From assembly GCF_009797025.1 (NCBI RefSeq), contig NZ_CP047027.1:2914001-2978000 (forward strand): a stretch of DNA of 64,000 nucleotides, in the 5' to 3' direction. This document shows positions 1 through 11,610 of the stretch, one piece after another. How positions within the stretch are numbered: position 1 is the first letter of the stretch; each line of letters starts with the position of its first letter. Made by a program: the position numbers and the translations under genes. Source of the DNA: Cellulophaga sp. L1A9 (lineage in GTDB: Bacteria > Bacteroidota > Bacteroidia > Flavobacteriales > Flavobacteriaceae). The notes beneath the pieces were generated by a model. It was not told where the DNA came from. It did no database searches and saw only the letters and a list, made by a program, of their open reading frames with translations.

Positions 1-1
1 T

Positions 2-700
2 CAAGAGAATGATTATGTTCGTGCTGGAATGCCACTTTCTGATGGATCTATTACTCCTGAGGATATCTTGAAAATTAAAGGCCCATCTGCTGTTCAACAG
101 TACTTGGTAAATGAAGTTCAAGAAGTATATCGTCTACAAGGGGTGAAGATTAATGATAAGCACTTTGAGGTAGTTGTACGTCAAATGATGCGTAAAGTAA
201 GAATTCAAGATCCAGGAGATACTATTTTCTTAGAAAACCAATTGGCACATAAAGATGATTTCATTACGGAAAATGATGGAATGTTCGGGAAAAAAGTGGT
301 AGTTGAAGTAGGAGATTCTGAAGTATTAAAACCAGGTCAGATTATTACAGCACGTCAGTTAAGAGATGAAAATTCTGTATTGAGAAGAAATGATAAAGCT
401 TTAGTAGAAGCTAGAGATGCAATTGCTGCTACAGCAACGCCAATACTTCAGGGTATTACTCGTGCTTCACTTCAGACGAAATCATTCATATCAGCAGCTT
501 CTTTCCAAGAGACGACTAAAGTATTAAATGAAGCAGCAGTAGCTGGTAAAATTGATGATTTAGAAGGCTTGAAAGAGAATGTTATTGTAGGTCATAAAAT
601 ACCAGCAGGAACAGGAATGAGAGATTACGATAGTATCATCGTAGGATCTAAGGAAGAGTATGATGAGATAATGGCTCGTAAGGAAGAATTTAAATTCTAA
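2..700 (+). CDS. rpoC: DNA-directed RNA polymerase subunit beta' (C-terminal part)
   Basis: This is the C-terminal ~233 residues of the RNA polymerase beta' subunit. The reading frame is open from base 2 and the true start lies before the window. The segment carries the conserved end of the family: the GSITPEDIL stretch, [13 protein letters not shown], the QMMRKV segment, and [21 protein letters not shown], which is the clamp/trigger-region motif close to the C-terminus of all bacterial beta' subunits. It ends in a short lysine/phenylalanine tail. A DUF3467 gene follows 14 bp downstream, the usual order in Flavobacteriaceae. The identification is essentially certain. Confidence 0.98.
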   Translation, partial: QENDYVRAGMPLSDGSITPEDILKIKGPSAVQQYLVNEVQEVYRLQGVKINDKHFEVVVRQMMRKVRIQDPGDTIFLENQLAHKDDFITENDGMFGKKVVVEVGDSEVLKPGQIITARQLRDENSVLRRNDKALVEARDAIAATATPILQGITRASLQTKSFISAASFQETTKVLNEAAVAGKIDDLEGLKENVIVGHKIPAGTGMRDYDSIIVGSKEEYDEIMARKEEFKF

Positions 701-714
701 ATAATAGCGTATTT

Positions 715-1020
715 ATGAGTGATCAAAACCAAAAACAAATCAATATAGAGTTAGATGAAAAAATGGCTGAAGGAATTTATTCTAATTTAGCGATCATTAA
801 TCACTCTGTGTCAGAATTTGTAGTTGATTTTATAAGTATGATGCCTGGGGCACCTAAAGCAAAAGTGAAGAGTAGAATTGTTCTTACTCCTCAACATGCT
901 AAGAAATTCCTTAAAGCATTAAACGATAATGTCAAGAGGTTTGAAAGTGCTCATGGTACTATTAAGGATTACGAACAGCCTCCAATTCCAATTAATTTTG
1001 GACCAACTGGAGAAGCATAA
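715..1020 (+). CDS. DUF3467 domain-containing protein
   Basis: A small soluble protein of 101 residues without signal peptide or membrane segment. It matches the DUF3467 family in length and pattern: an acidic start, EGIYSNLAIINHSVSEFVVDF in the first half, a PGAPKAKVKSRIVLTPQHAK centre and a proline-rich PPIPINFGP end. The function of the family is unknown. In Bacteroidota it commonly sits directly behind rpoC, as here (14-bp gap), so it is probably cotranscribed with the RNA polymerase operon. A strong terminator follows 8 bp after the stop codon. Confidence 0.93.
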   Translation: MSDQNQKQINIELDEKMAEGIYSNLAIINHSVSEFVVDFISMMPGAPKAKVKSRIVLTPQHAKKFLKALNDNVKRFESAHGTIKDYEQPPIPINFGPTGEA

Positions 1021-1028
1021 AAACAAGA

Positions 1029-1060
1029 AATCCCGTGATGAAAATCACGGGATTTTTTTA
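1029..1060 (+). terminator. Rho-independent terminator of the rpoC-DUF3467 operon
   Basis: Perfect 10-bp stem ATCCCGTGAT / ATCACGGGAT with a 4-nt loop, followed by seven T on the + strand. It lies 8 bp after the DUF3467 stop codon and should end the RNA polymerase operon transcript. Confidence 0.92.
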
Positions 1061-1346
1061 TGCCTACTATTTTGTCCTCTTGAAATGGCGATAAGCTAAA
1101 CATTTAGCGTATTAAACCATCAAAAAACACCGGGTATGTAAAGCGTACCCAAAAAATTACTTCGTTTCTTATGCGCTACAAATAGTTGCTAAACTTGAAT
1201 CTGGCCCATTGACAAGAACCAAAGCTTTGATGAAAATGCGATAGAATGATACAACCATTAAAAACCACATTTGTTACAGCATATGTTAGCTCTCATATAA
1301 AGGTGTTAATATGATAACTTAAGAGAAAAAAACAGTATAAAATAAA
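1061..1346. other. Intergenic stretch without a recognisable gene
   Basis: About 290 bp between the two convergent terminators. No open frame of useful length was seen. It contains two small dyads (GCTAAA-CA-TTTAGC near 1095-1108, and GGGTATG/CGTACCC near 1132-1150). Base composition is less AT-rich than neighbouring spacers, so it may be the remnant of a lost gene, but no family could be named. Confidence 0.4.
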
Positions 1347-1378
1347 AAAGCTGACCAATGATAGCATTGGTCAGCTTT
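1346..1378 (-). terminator. Rho-independent terminator of prfC
   Basis: A 14-bp perfect stem (AAAGCTGACCAATG and its complement) with loop ATAG. Read on the - strand it is followed by a T-rich run. It lies about 65 bp after the prfC stop codon. The + strand also has a weak A/T tail. Confidence 0.88.
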
Positions 1379-1441
1379 AAATTATAACGTTTAATCCTTT
1401 AATTATCTGTATCGGTTATTTTGGACGACACATGTGAAAGT

Positions 1442-3037
1442 CTATTCAAATTCTGAAGTGAATTTTAGAACTACACTTGGGTATTTTTGTTGCGTCATCT
1501 GTAATGAAAATTGAGAATCGGCAAGGAAAACTAATTGTCCTCTTTTATCTTTAGCTAAAAATTTCTGCTTTACACGTTTAAATTCTTTGAATTCGTCATT
1601 TTTAGGGTCTTTAGGAGCTACCCAACACGCTTTATATACAGGAAAGTTTTCATAGGTGCACTTCGCACCATATTCATGTTCTAAACGATATTGGATGACC
1701 TCGTATTGAAGGGCGCCTACAGTTCCAATAACCTTACGTCCATTTAATTCTAGTGTAAATAATTGAGCAACACCTTCATCCATTAATTGATCAATTCCTT
1801 TAAATAATTGTTTCGATTTTAAAGGATCTGCATTATTGATATATCTAAAATGTTCTGGGGAAAAACTAGGTATGCCTTTATAGTGAAGATTTTCGCCTTC
1901 CGTTAAAGTGTCACCAATTTTAAAATTTCCAGTATCATGAAGACCAACAATGTCACCAGGATACGAGATGTCTACAATTTCTTTTTTTTCAGCAAAAAAG
2001 GCATTGGGACTAGAGAATTTTAGTTTTTTATTATGGCGAACATGCAAATATGGAGTGTTTCTCTCAAAAGTTCCAGATACAATTTTAATGAAAGCTAGGC
2101 GATCTCTATGTTTTGGGTCCATATTGGCATGTATCTTAAATACAAAACCAGTAAACCCTTTTTCATTTGCTTTTACCAAGCGCTCTTCAGCCATTTTAGG
2201 TCTTGGAGTAGGGGCAATGTCTACGAAACAGTCTAATAGTTCTCGAACACCAAAATTATTTAAAGCAGAACCAAAGAATACCGGTTGTAAGTCACCAGCC
2301 AAATAGGCCTCTCGGTCAAATTCAGGATATACACCATGTACAAGTTCTAAATTCTCTCTTAGATCAGCTGCAGCTTTAGCACCAATGGTTTTTTCAAGTT
2401 CAGGATTGGCAATATTATCAAAAGCAATAACATCTTCAATATTTCTCTTGCTATCTCCGCTGAAAAGATTAATATTCTTTTCGTAAATATTATAAATTCC
2501 TTTAAAATCGTACCCCATACCAATAGGGAAACTTAAAGGAGTAACTCTTAAGCCTAATTTTTGTTCAACTTCGTCTAGTAAATCAAAAGCGTCTTTACCC
2601 TCGCGATCCATTTTATTAATGAATACAATAATAGGAATATTACGCATTCTACATACTTCTACTAGTTTTTTGGTTTGTTCCTCTACCCCTTTTGCAACAT
2701 CAATAACTACAATAACACTATCTACAGCGGTTAGTGTTCTAAAAGTGTCCTCTGCAAAATCCTTATGTCCAGGAGTATCAAGAATATTTATTTTTTTGTC
2801 CTTATATATAAAGGCTAATACGGAAGTAGCCACAGAAATTCCACGTTGTCTTTCAATTTCCATGAAATCACTTGTAGCCCCTTTTTTAATTTTGTTGTTT
2901 TTTACAGCACCAGCCTCCTGGATTGCACCACCAAAAAGCAATAATTTTTCGGTTAGTGTTGTTTTTCCTGCATCTGGGTGCGAAATGATACCAAATGTTC
3001 TTCTTCTTTGAATTTCCTTTTCAAAACTCATATTCAA
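1442..3037 (-). CDS. prfC: Peptide chain release factor 3
   Basis: RF3 is the translational GTPase that recycles RF1/RF2 from the ribosome after termination. The 531-residue length is the family norm. Visible motifs are the P-loop [13 protein letters not shown] (G1), the [11 protein letters not shown] switch region, DTPGHKDF (G3) and NKMDREG (G4), followed by the beta-barrel and C-terminal domains; [17 protein letters not shown] is typical of RF3. Two start codons are possible, ATG at 3037 and ATG at 3031; the second (MSFEKEI) fits the usual N-terminus slightly better. It is monocistronic, with its own terminator, and diverges from the large surface-protein block. Confidence 0.97.
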   Translation of the reverse strand: MNMSFEKEIQRRRTFGIISHPDAGKTTLTEKLLLFGGAIQEAGAVKNNKIKKGATSDFMEIERQRGISVATSVLAFIYKDKKINILDTPGHKDFAEDTFRTLTAVDSVIVVIDVAKGVEEQTKKLVEVCRMRNIPIIVFINKMDREGKDAFDLLDEVEQKLGLRVTPLSFPIGMGYDFKGIYNIYEKNINLFSGDSKRNIEDVIAFDNIANPELEKTIGAKAAADLRENLELVHGVYPEFDREAYLAGDLQPVFFGSALNNFGVRELLDCFVDIAPTPRPKMAEERLVKANEKGFTGFVFKIHANMDPKHRDRLAFIKIVSGTFERNTPYLHVRHNKKLKFSSPNAFFAEKKEIVDISYPGDIVGLHDTGNFKIGDTLTEGENLHYKGIPSFSPEHFRYINNADPLKSKQLFKGIDQLMDEGVAQLFTLELNGRKVIGTVGALQYEVIQYRLEHEYGAKCTYENFPVYKACWVAPKDPKNDEFKEFKRVKQKFLAKDKRGQLVFLADSQFSLQMTQQKYPSVVLKFTSEFE

Positions 3038-3278
3038 TGTTTTTGCAAAAATAAGATAAAATTATTGGCTTGTTCTTTTAATAAAAAATTAAAATATTTT
3101 AGACTTTTTTCATGATTTTTAAATTCACTAAAGTATTGGTAATCAGGTTTTAAAATTGTTTAAAACATCGGTAAACGGTATAATTCCTACATTTGTAGGA
3201 AATTACCCGACGTCTATATTTATCGTTTATCCGTATTTAAAACAGTTCAATTTTTTTAGGTTAGTGTCATTCATCGAG

Positions 3279-3286
3279 TATATTTG
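3279..3286 (+). promoter_or_regulatory. Candidate Bacteroidota -7 element upstream of the TSP3 giant
   Basis: TATATTTG matches the Bacteroidota/Flavobacteriaceae -7 consensus TAnnTTTG. It sits about 160 bp before the ATG at 3449. No good TTG -33 box was found at 17-23 bp upstream, so the call is tentative. A second match, TACATTTG, is at 3188-3195. The 411-bp gap 3038-3448 has no gene; a 6-bp hairpin AGAAGA/TCTTCT at 3374-3390 lies in the presumed leader. Confidence 0.4.
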
Positions 3287-3448
3287 CCGTTTAAAGATTT
3301 AAGAGAGTTCGTGCTTGTTGTCGTTTATCAATTATATTTATAAGCTATATCTTGCACCATAATTCTAAAGACCAGAAGACCCCATCTTCTTACTAAAATG
3401 TTATAACCTAAATGCCATGGTGATTAGTTCAACTATAAACTAACTCAT

Positions 3449-6400
3449 ATGGATATTTTTACTTTACTAAATAATTATAGGAAACTACAGAAATTTTCCT
3501 ATACGTTTTTTCTTTTACTTTTTGTATTTACGGCCCTATCTTCTTTTAGTGGTTATGGTAGAGGATTAGACTTCGCTGTTTACTTTGTAGACTCAGACGG
3601 AGATAAAATTCCCGATTCAAAAGATTTAGACTCTGATAATGATGGTATACTTGATACTGTTGAAGGCTACAGTGCTTATGCTTCAAGAGATACGGATAAC
3701 GATGGCGTTCCAGATTATTTAGATATAGATTCTGATAATGACGGAATCTTAGATAATGTAGAAGCACAGTCTACCGATGGCTTTATTCCAGCAACTGGCG
3801 TAGATAGCGATATGAATGGTCTTGATGATGCGTATGAGCATTGCCCTAAACAAGGTTTAACTCCAATTGATACCGATGGTGATGGTGTTCCAGATTATTT
3901 AGATATTGATTCTGATAATGATGGCATCTTAGATAATGTGGAAGCACAAAATGATTCCAATTATATCAAACCATGTCCTTTAGATGCAAACGGTAATGGT
4001 TTAGATGATCATTATGAAAATTATTCAGGTACAGGTTTAACTCCAGTTGACACAGATGGTGATAAAATTCCGGATTATAGAGACATAGATTCTGATAACG
4101 ATGGTATTCTTGATAATGTAGAAGCTCAAAATTCCTCGAGTTATACTTCTTATTATGGGCAAGATTCTGATGGAAACGGATTGGATGATCAGTACGAAAA
4201 CACTCCTGGTTCGGGTGAAGGTCTAACTCCGGTTAATACGGACACAGATACTAATCCTGATTTTAGAGATATTGATGCTGATAATGATGGTATTCCAGAT
4301 AACGTAGAAGCACAAACAACAGAAGATTATAAAGCACCAAGTGGAAACGATTCAGATATGGATGGTTTGGATGATGCTTATGAAGGTAGTGGGAATGAAG
4401 GATTAACTCCAGTAAATACAGATGGAGAAGATACTGCTGATTACAGAGACTTAGATTCAGATAACGATTCAGTTCCAGATAACAACGAAGGAAACGATTT
4501 TAACTTTGATGGTATTCCAGATCAGACGTATACAGGCGTAGATACGGATGGTGATGGTTTAGATGATGGTTATGAAGGATCGGATGTAAATGATGGTTTT
4601 GATGTTAATGATGAAATCAACGATCCAGCAAATGATTTACCAGATACAGACGGTACCGAAGATGTTAACTATAGAGATTTAGATGATGACGGTGACGAAA
4701 TCAACACGCCAGATGAAGATGCAGATGGTGACGGTGACCCAACCAATGATGATACTGACGGTGACGGTACTCCGGATTATTTAGATCCTACAGATGGAAT
4801 AGATACCGATGGTGATGGTGTTCCAGATGCAACAGATTTAGATGATGATAACGATGGTATCTTAGATGTTGTTGAAGATCCAAATACTGATGGAGATAAT
4901 GATCCATTGACAAATCCAACAGATACAGACGGTGATGGTATTCCAAATCATTTAGATATTGATGCTGATAACGACGGTATTCCAGATAACGTAGAAGCAC
5001 AAACAACAGAAGATTATAAAGCACCAAGCGGAAACGATTCAGATATGGATGGTTTGGATGATGCTTATGAAGGTAGTGGGAATGAAGGATTAACTCCAGT
5101 AAATACAGACGGAGAAGATACTGCTGATTATATCGATTTAGATTCAGATAACGATTCAGTTCCAGACAACAACGAAGGAAACGACTTTAACTTTGATGGT
5201 ATTCCTGATCAGACGTATACAGGAATAGATACAGACGGTGATGGTTTAGATGATGGCTATGAAGGATCAGATGTAAATGATGGTTTTGATGTTAATGATG
5301 AGATCAACGATCCAGCAAATGATTTACCAGATACAGACGGAACAGAAGATGTTAACTATAGAGATTTAGATGATGATGGTGATGGTATCAATACGCCAGA
5401 TGAAGATGCAGATGGTGATGGAGACCCAACCAATGATGATACTGACGGTGATGGTACTCCTGATTATTTAGATCCTACAGATGGAATAGATACCGATGGT
5501 GATGGTGTTCCAGATGTAACAGATTTAGATGATGATAATGATGGTATCTTAGATACAGTAGAAGATGCGAATGTAGATGGAGATAATGATCCATTAACAA
5601 ATCCAACAGATACAGATGGCGATGGTATTCCAAACCATTTAGATATTGATGCTGATAATGATGGTATTCCAGATAACGTAGAAGCGCAAACAACAGAAGG
5701 GTACATTGCACCTAACGAGGATGACGAAGCTACTTATGTTGCAAATGATGGATTGAATAGTGCTTATCCTGATGGGTTAACACCAAACAATCATGATGGT
5801 GAGGATACTCCAGATTATATCGATTTAGATTCAGATAACGATTCAGTTCCAGATAACAACGAAGGAAACGATTTTAACTTTGATGGTATTCCAGATCAGA
5901 CATTCACCGGTGTAGATACAGACGGTGATGGTTTAGATGATGGCTATGAAGGATCAGATGTAAATGATGGTTTTGATGTTAATGATGAGATCAACGATCC
6001 AGCAAATGATTTACCAGATACAGACGGTACAGAAGATGTTAACTATAGAGATTTAGATGATGACGGTGACGGTATCAACACGCCAGATGAAGATGCAGAT
6101 GGTGATGGTGACCCAACTAATGATGATACTGACGGTGATGGTACTCCTGATTATTTAGATCCTACAGATGATAATGGTACGGATACGGACGGAGATGGTG
6201 TTCCAGATGCAACAGATTTAGATGATGATAATGATGGTATCTTAGATACAGTAGAAGATGCGAATGTAGATGGAGACAATGATCCATTAACAGACCCAAC
6301 GGATACAGACGGCGATGGTATTCCAAACCATTTAGATATTGATGCTGATAATGACGGTATTCCAGATAACGTAGAAGCGCAAACAACAGAAGGGTACATT

Positions 6401-9400
6401 GCACCTAACGAGGATGACGAAGCTACGTATGTTGCAAATGATGGATTGAATAGTGCTTACCCTGATGGGTTAACACCAAACAATCATGATGGTACGGATA
6501 CTCCAGATTATATCGATTTAGATTCAGATAACGATTCAGTTCCAGATAACAACGAAGGAAACGACTTTAACTTTGATGGTATTCCAGATCAGACATTCAC
6601 CGGTGTAGATACAGACGGTGATGGTTTAGATGATGGCTATGAAGGATCAGATGTAAATGATGGTTTTGATGTTAATGATGAGATTAACGATCCAGCAAAT
6701 GATTTACCAGATACAGACGGTACAGAAGATGTTAACTATAGAGATTTAGATGACGATGGTGATGGTATCAACACGCCAGATGAAGATGCAGATGGTGATG
6801 GTGACCCAACTAATGATGATACTGACGGTGATGGTACTCCTGATTATTTAGATCCTACAGATGGAATAGATACCGATGGCGATGGTGTTCCAGATGCAAC
6901 AGATTTAGATGATGATAATGATGGTATCTTAGATACAGTAGAAGATGCGAATGTAGATGGAGATAATGATCCATTAACAGACCCAACAGATACAGACGGC
7001 GATGGTATTCCAAACCATTTAGATATTGATGCTGATAATGACGGTATTCCAGATAACGTAGAAGCGCAAACAACAGAAGGGTACATTGCACCTAACGAGG
7101 ATGACGAAGCTACTTATGTTGCAAATGATGGATTGAATAGTGCTTATCCTGATGGGTTAACACCAAACAATCATGATGGTGAGGATACTCCAGATTATAT
7201 CGATTTAGATTCAGATAACGATTCAGTTCCAGATAACAACGAAGGAAACGACTTTAACTTTGATGGTATTCCAGATCAGACATTCACCGGTGTAGATACA
7301 GACGGTGATGGTTTAGATGATGGCTATGAAGGATCAGATGTAAATGATGGTTTTGATGTTAATGATGAGATCAACGATCCAGCAAATGACTTACCAGATA
7401 CAGACGGTACAGAAGATGTTAACTATAGAGATTTAGATGACGATGGTGATGGTATCAACACGCCAGATGAAGATGCAGATGGCGATGGTGACCCAACTAA
7501 TGATGATACTGACGGTGATGGTACTCCAGATTATTTAGATCCTACAGATGGAATAGATACCGATGGTGATGGTGTTCCAGATGCAACAGATTTAGATGAT
7601 GATAATGATGGTATCCTAGATACAGTGGAAGATGCGAATGTAGATGGTGATAATGATCCATTAACAGATCCAACAGATACAGATGGCGATGGTATTCCAA
7701 ATCATTTAGATATTGATGCTGATAATGATGGTATTCCAGATAACGTAGAAGCGCAAACAACAGAAGGGTACATTGCACCTAACGAGGATGACGAAGCTAC
7801 TTATGCTGCAAATGATGGATTGAATAGTGCTTACCCTGATGGGTTAACACCAAACAATCATGATGGTACGGATACTCCAGATTATATCGATTTAGATTCA
7901 GATAACGATTCAGTTCCAGACAACAACGAAGGAAATGACTTTAACTTTGATGGTATTCCAGATCAGACCTACACAGGAGTAGATACAGATGGTGATGGTT
8001 TAGACGATGGCTATGAAGAATCAGAAGTAAATGATGGTTTTGATGTTAATGATGAGATTAACGATCCAGCAAATGATTTACCAGATACAGACGGTACAGA
8101 AGATGTTAACTATAGAGATTTAGATGACGATGGTGATGGTATCAACACGCCAGATGAAGATGCAGATGGTGATGGTGACCCAACTAATGATGATACTGAC
8201 GGTGATGGTACTCCAGATTATTTAGATCCTACAGATGGAATAGATACCGATGGCGATGGTGTTCCAGATGCAACAGATTTAGATGATGATAATGATGGTA
8301 TCTTAGATACAGTAGAAGATGCGAATGTAGATGGAGATAATGATCCATTAACAGACCCAACAGATACAGACGGCGATGGTATTCCAAACCATTTAGATAT
8401 TGATGCTGATAATGACGGTATTCCAGATAACGTAGAAGCGCAAACAACAGACGGGTACATTGCACCTAACGAGGATGACGAAGCTACTTATGTTGCAAAT
8501 GATGGATTGAATAGTGCTTATCCTGATGGATTAACACCAAACAATCATGATGGTGAGGATACTCCAGATTACATCGATTTAGATTCAGATAACGATTCAG
8601 TTCCAGATAATAACGAAGGAAACGACTTTAACTTTGATGGTATTCCAGATCAGACATTCACCGGTGTAGATACAGACGGTGATGGTTTAGATGATGGCTA
8701 TGAAGGATCAGATGTAAATGATGGTTTTGATGTTAATGATGAGATCAACGATCCAGCAAATGATTTACCAGATACAGACGGTACAGAAGATGTTAACTAT
8801 AGAGATTTAGATGATGACGGTGATGGTATCAACACGCCAGATGAAGATGCAGATGGTGACGGTGACCCAACCAATGATGATACAGACGGTGATGGTACTC
8901 CTGATTATTTAGATCCTACAGATGGAATAGATACCGATGGTGATGGTGTTCCAGATGCAACAGATTTAGATGATGATAACGATGGTATCTTAGATACAGT
9001 AGAAGATGCGAATGTAGATGGAGATAATGATCCATTAACAGACCCAACAGATACAGATGGCGATAGTATTCCAAATCATTTAGATATTGATGCTGATAAT
9101 GATGGTATTCCAGATAACGTAGAAGCGCAAACAACAGAAGGGTACATTGCACCGAATGAAGATGACGAAGCTACTTATGCTGCAAATGATGGATTGAATA
9201 GTGCTTACCCTGATGGGTTAACACCAAACAATCATGATGGTGAGGATACTCCAGATTATATCGATTTAGATTCAGATAACGATTCAGTTCCAGATAACAA
9301 CGAAGGAAACGATTTTAACTTTGATGGTATTCCAGATCAGACATTCACCGGTGTAGATACAGACGGTGATGGTTTAGATGATGGCTATGAAGGATCAGAT

Positions 9401-10627
9401 GTAAATGATGGTTTTGATGTTAATGATGAGATCAACGATCCAGCAAATGATTTACCAGATACAGACGGTACAGAAGATGTTAACTATAGAGATTTAGATG
9501 ATGACGGTGATGGTATCAATACGCCAGATGAAGATGCAGATGGTGATGGTGACCCAACCAATGATGATACCGACGGTGATGGTACTCCAGACTATTTAGA
9601 TCCTATTAATGATACACCAGGTATCGATACTGATGGAGATGGTGTTCCTGATAGTGTAGATTTAGATGATGATAACGATGGTATCTTAGATACTGTAGAA
9701 GATGAGAATATAGATGGAGATAATGATCCATTAACAAATCCAACAGATACAGACGGCGATGGTATTCCAAATCATTTAGATATTGATGCTGATGATGATG
9801 GTATTCCAGATAATGTAGAAGCGCAAACAACAGAAGGGTACATTGCACCTAACGAGGATGACGAAGCGACTTATGCTGCAAATGATGGATTGAATAGTGC
9901 TTATCCTGATGGGTTAACACCAAACAATCATGATGGTGAGGATACTCCAGATTATATCGATTTAGATAGTGATAATGATTTAGTTCCCGATTTTAATGAA
10001 GGAAATGACTTTAACTTTGATGGTATTCCTGATCAGACGTATACAGGAATAGATACAGACGGAGATGGTTTAGATGATGGTTATGAAGGTTCAGATGTTA
10101 ATGACGGATTCGATGTAAACGATGAGATCAATGATCCTGCAAATGATTTACCAGATACAGACGGTACCGAAGATGTTAACTATAGAGATTTAGATGACGA
10201 TGGTGACGGAATCAATACGCCAGATGAAGATGCAAATGGTGATGGTGATCCAACCAATGATGATACAGATGGAGATGGTACTCCAGACTATTTAGATCCA
10301 ACGGACGATACACCAGAGAATGAAAAGATTGAAGTGAATCAAATGGTAACTCCAAATGGTGATGGTAAGAATGATTTCTTGTTCATTAGAAATGTGGATT
10401 CAGCTTTTAATAATTCACTAAAGATCTTCAATCGATGGGGAATAGCAGTATATGAAGGTGAAGGGTATAACAACCAGAACAATGTATTCGACGGACGTTC
10501 AAGAGGTAGATCTACTGTTTCTAAAGATGAATATTTACCATCAGGAGTATATTTTTACATATTCGAATATCAAGATATTAACAATAAAGGAGTAACCGAT
10601 AGTGGTTATATCTATGTAAGTAAATAA
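3449..10627 (+). CDS. Giant TSP3-repeat surface protein with T9SS type B sorting domain
   Basis: A 2392-residue secreted protein. The N-terminus has a basic segment and a hydrophobic stretch (about residues 15-36) read as a signal peptide. Residues ~45-2290 are almost entirely acidic thrombospondin type 3 repeats ([18 protein letters not shown] and similar), a fold that wraps around many Ca2+ ions. Residues ~600 nt into this tract change to eight near-identical 229-residue units. The last ~100 residues ([42 protein letters not shown]) are the gliding-motility-associated CHU_C domain, the type B signal for T9SS export. A PorP/SprF gene follows 23 bp later, as in sprB-sprF of Flavobacterium johnsoniae. 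An adhesin or stalk role is inferred. Confidence 0.93.
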   Translation: MDIFTLLNNYRKLQKFSYTFFLLLFVFTALSSFSGYGRGLDFAVYFVDSDGDKIPDSKDLDSDNDGILDTVEGYSAYASRDTDNDGVPDYLDIDSDNDGILDNVEAQSTDGFIPATGVDSDMNGLDDAYEHCPKQGLTPIDTDGDGVPDYLDIDSDNDGILDNVEAQNDSNYIKPCPLDANGNGLDDHYENYSGTGLTPVDTDGDKIPDYRDIDSDNDGILDNVEAQNSSSYTSYYGQDSDGNGLDDQYENTPGSGEGLTPVNTDTDTNPDFRDIDADNDGIPDNVEAQTTEDYKAPSGNDSDMDGLDDAYEGSGNEGLTPVNTDGEDTADYRDLDSDNDSVPDNNEGNDFNFDGIPDQTYTGVDTDGDGLDDGYEGSDVNDGFDVNDEINDPANDLPDTDGTEDVNYRDLDDDGDEINTPDEDADGDGDPTNDDTDGDGTPDYLDPTDGIDTDGDGVPDATDLDDDNDGILDVVEDPNTDGDNDPLTNPTDTDGDGIPNHLDIDADNDGIPDNVEAQTTEDYKAPSGNDSDMDGLDDAYEGSGNEGLTPVNTDGEDTADYIDLDSDNDSVPDNNEGNDFNFDGIPDQTYTGIDTDGDGLDDGYEGSDVNDGFDVNDEINDPANDLPDTDGTEDVNYRDLDDDGDGINTPDEDADGDGDPTNDDTDGDGTPDYLDPTDGIDTDGDGVPDVTDLDDDNDGILDTVEDANVDGDNDPLTNPTDTDGDGIPNHLDIDADNDGIPDNVEAQTTEGYIAPNEDDEATYVANDGLNSAYPDGLTPNNHDGEDTPDYIDLDSDNDSVPDNNEGNDFNFDGIPDQTFTGVDTDGDGLDDGYEGSDVNDGFDVNDEINDPANDLPDTDGTEDVNYRDLDDDGDGINTPDEDADGDGDPTNDDTDGDGTPDYLDPTDDNGTDTDGDGVPDATDLDDDNDGILDTVEDANVDGDNDPLTDPTDTDGDGIPNHLDIDADNDGIPDNVEAQTTEGYIAPNEDDEATYVANDGLNSAYPDGLTPNNHDGTDTPDYIDLDSDNDSVPDNNEGNDFNFDGIPDQTFTGVDTDGDGLDDGYEGSDVNDGFDVNDEINDPANDLPDTDGTEDVNYRDLDDDGDGINTPDEDADGDGDPTNDDTDGDGTPDYLDPTDGIDTDGDGVPDATDLDDDNDGILDTVEDANVDGDNDPLTDPTDTDGDGIPNHLDIDADNDGIPDNVEAQTTEGYIAPNEDDEATYVANDGLNSAYPDGLTPNNHDGEDTPDYIDLDSDNDSVPDNNEGNDFNFDGIPDQTFTGVDTDGDGLDDGYEGSDVNDGFDVNDEINDPANDLPDTDGTEDVNYRDLDDDGDGINTPDEDADGDGDPTNDDTDGDGTPDYLDPTDGIDTDGDGVPDATDLDDDNDGILDTVEDANVDGDNDPLTDPTDTDGDGIPNHLDIDADNDGIPDNVEAQTTEGYIAPNEDDEATYAANDGLNSAYPDGLTPNNHDGTDTPDYIDLDSDNDSVPDNNEGNDFNFDGIPDQTYTGVDTDGDGLDDGYEESEVNDGFDVNDEINDPANDLPDTDGTEDVNYRDLDDDGDGINTPDEDADGDGDPTNDDTDGDGTPDYLDPTDGIDTDGDGVPDATDLDDDNDGILDTVEDANVDGDNDPLTDPTDTDGDGIPNHLDIDADNDGIPDNVEAQTTDGYIAPNEDDEATYVANDGLNSAYPDGLTPNNHDGEDTPDYIDLDSDNDSVPDNNEGNDFNFDGIPDQTFTGVDTDGDGLDDGYEGSDVNDGFDVNDEINDPANDLPDTDGTEDVNYRDLDDDGDGINTPDEDADGDGDPTNDDTDGDGTPDYLDPTDGIDTDGDGVPDATDLDDDNDGILDTVEDANVDGDNDPLTDPTDTDGDSIPNHLDIDADNDGIPDNVEAQTTEGYIAPNEDDEATYAANDGLNSAYPDGLTPNNHDGEDTPDYIDLDSDNDSVPDNNEGNDFNFDGIPDQTFTGVDTDGDGLDDGYEGSDVNDGFDVNDEINDPANDLPDTDGTEDVNYRDLDDDGDGINTPDEDADGDGDPTNDDTDGDGTPDYLDPINDTPGIDTDGDGVPDSVDLDDDNDGILDTVEDENIDGDNDPLTNPTDTDGDGIPNHLDIDADDDGIPDNVEAQTTEGYIAPNEDDEATYAANDGLNSAYPDGLTPNNHDGEDTPDYIDLDSDNDLVPDFNEGNDFNFDGIPDQTYTGIDTDGDGLDDGYEGSDVNDGFDVNDEINDPANDLPDTDGTEDVNYRDLDDDGDGINTPDEDANGDGDPTNDDTDGDGTPDYLDPTDDTPENEKIEVNQMVTPNGDGKNDFLFIRNVDSAFNNSLKIFNRWGIAVYEGEGYNNQNNVFDGRSRGRSTVSKDEYLPSGVYFYIFEYQDINNKGVTDSGYIYVSK
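4796..10310 (+). repeat. Eight tandem 687-693 bp repeat units inside the TSP3 giant
   Basis: Units begin at 4796, 5483, 6170, 6863, 7550, 8237, 8924 and about 9611, each starting at or near [11 protein letters not shown] and ending at [10 protein letters not shown]. Spacing is 687 bp except the third unit (693 bp, with an extra DN) and the seventh-to-eighth step (about 690 bp, with an NDTPG insertion). Internal units differ by only scattered, often silent, bases; the first and last are the most diverged. A related half-unit precedes the array at about 4269-4795. Such near-identity marks recent expansion or homogenisation by recombination. Confidence 0.93.
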
Positions 10628-10650
10628 TAGTATTGAGAACACTATATATT

Positions 10651-11601
10651 ATGAATAAACTAATTTTTTTATTATCCGTAGTAATGGCATCGTTTTTTTT
10701 TCAAAACGCAAATGCCCAACAAGATCCACAATATACCCAGTATATGTTTAACACCATGAGTGTAAATCCTGCCTATGCAGGATCTCGTGGACAGTTAAGT
10801 ATAACGGCGCTATACAGATCGCAATGGGTAGGTTTAGATGGTTCACCAACGTCACAAACTTTAAATTTACATTCTCCTATTAGGAATAGTAGATTAGGAT
10901 ACGGGGTATCTATTGTGAATGATGAAATTGGTAATGGTACTGTTCAAGAAACCTATTTTGACGGAGTTTTGTCTTATACACTAGACGTTTCGCAAACCGC
11001 AAAGTTGTCATTTGGTTTGAAAGCAGGGGGTAACCTATTGAATTTAGATTTTAATAAACTTAGAAATTTTGATAGTGAAACAGTTACAGGAGATAATATC
11101 GAAAATAAATTTTCTCCAAATTTTGGATTAGGATTGTATTATCATACGGATAAGTTTTATTTAGGTTTATCTGCTCCAAATATTTTAGAAACCGATCATT
11201 TTGATAATTCTGAACGAGACGCAGATTCGGTAACTTTCTTATCAACAGAACGTATCAATTTTTATGCTATTACTGGTTATGTATTTGATTTGTCTAGTGA
11301 ATTCAAATTTAAGCCTGCACTTTTAACAAAAGTTGTGGGTGGGGCACCTTTACAGGTAGATCTTTCTGCTAACTTTATGTATAATGATAAATTCACTTTT
11401 GGTGCAGCATATAGATGGGATGCAGCGGTAAGTGCGATGGCTGGATTTCAAGTATCTGATCAGTTCATGATTGGGTTAGCTTATGATAAAGAAACTACAG
11501 AATTAGGATCTACAAGATTTAATGATGGTTCTTTTGAAATCTTCTTGAGATATGAGTTAATGAAATCATTCCAAAAATTAGTATCACCACGTTTCTTCTA
11601 A
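10651..11601 (+). CDS. Type IX secretion membrane protein, PorP/SprF family
   Basis: An outer-membrane beta-barrel protein of the PorP/SprF family. After a signal peptide ending FFFQNANAQ the family signature QQDPQYTQYMFNTMSVNPAYAGSRG is present in pieces, followed by alternating strands, AAYRWDAAVSAMAGFQVSDQFMIG near the end, and a terminal SPRFF. SprF proteins are needed for export of their cognate T9SS type B substrate, and this gene sits directly behind the TSP3 giant, so it is inferred to serve that protein. I chose ATG 10651; a TTG at 10633 in the same frame would add six residues before a normal signal peptide. About 317 residues, a usual family length. Confidence 0.94.
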   Translation: MNKLIFLLSVVMASFFFQNANAQQDPQYTQYMFNTMSVNPAYAGSRGQLSITALYRSQWVGLDGSPTSQTLNLHSPIRNSRLGYGVSIVNDEIGNGTVQETYFDGVLSYTLDVSQTAKLSFGLKAGGNLLNLDFNKLRNFDSETVTGDNIENKFSPNFGLGLYYHTDKFYLGLSAPNILETDHFDNSERDADSVTFLSTERINFYAITGYVFDLSSEFKFKPALLTKVVGGAPLQVDLSANFMYNDKFTFGAAYRWDAAVSAMAGFQVSDQFMIGLAYDKETTELGSTRFNDGSFEIFLRYELMKSFQKLVSPRFF

Positions 11602-11610
11602 ATTACAATT

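Noticed and set aside
4788..9848. A ladder of 78-80 codon open frames on the - strand inside the TSP3 giant (4788, 5464, 5475, 6151 and onward)
   Set aside because: They recur once per 687-bp unit and are the antisense of the Asp/Gly-rich repeats; their products are Leu/His/Tyr- or Ser/Pro-rich and lack any start context. They are frame shadows.
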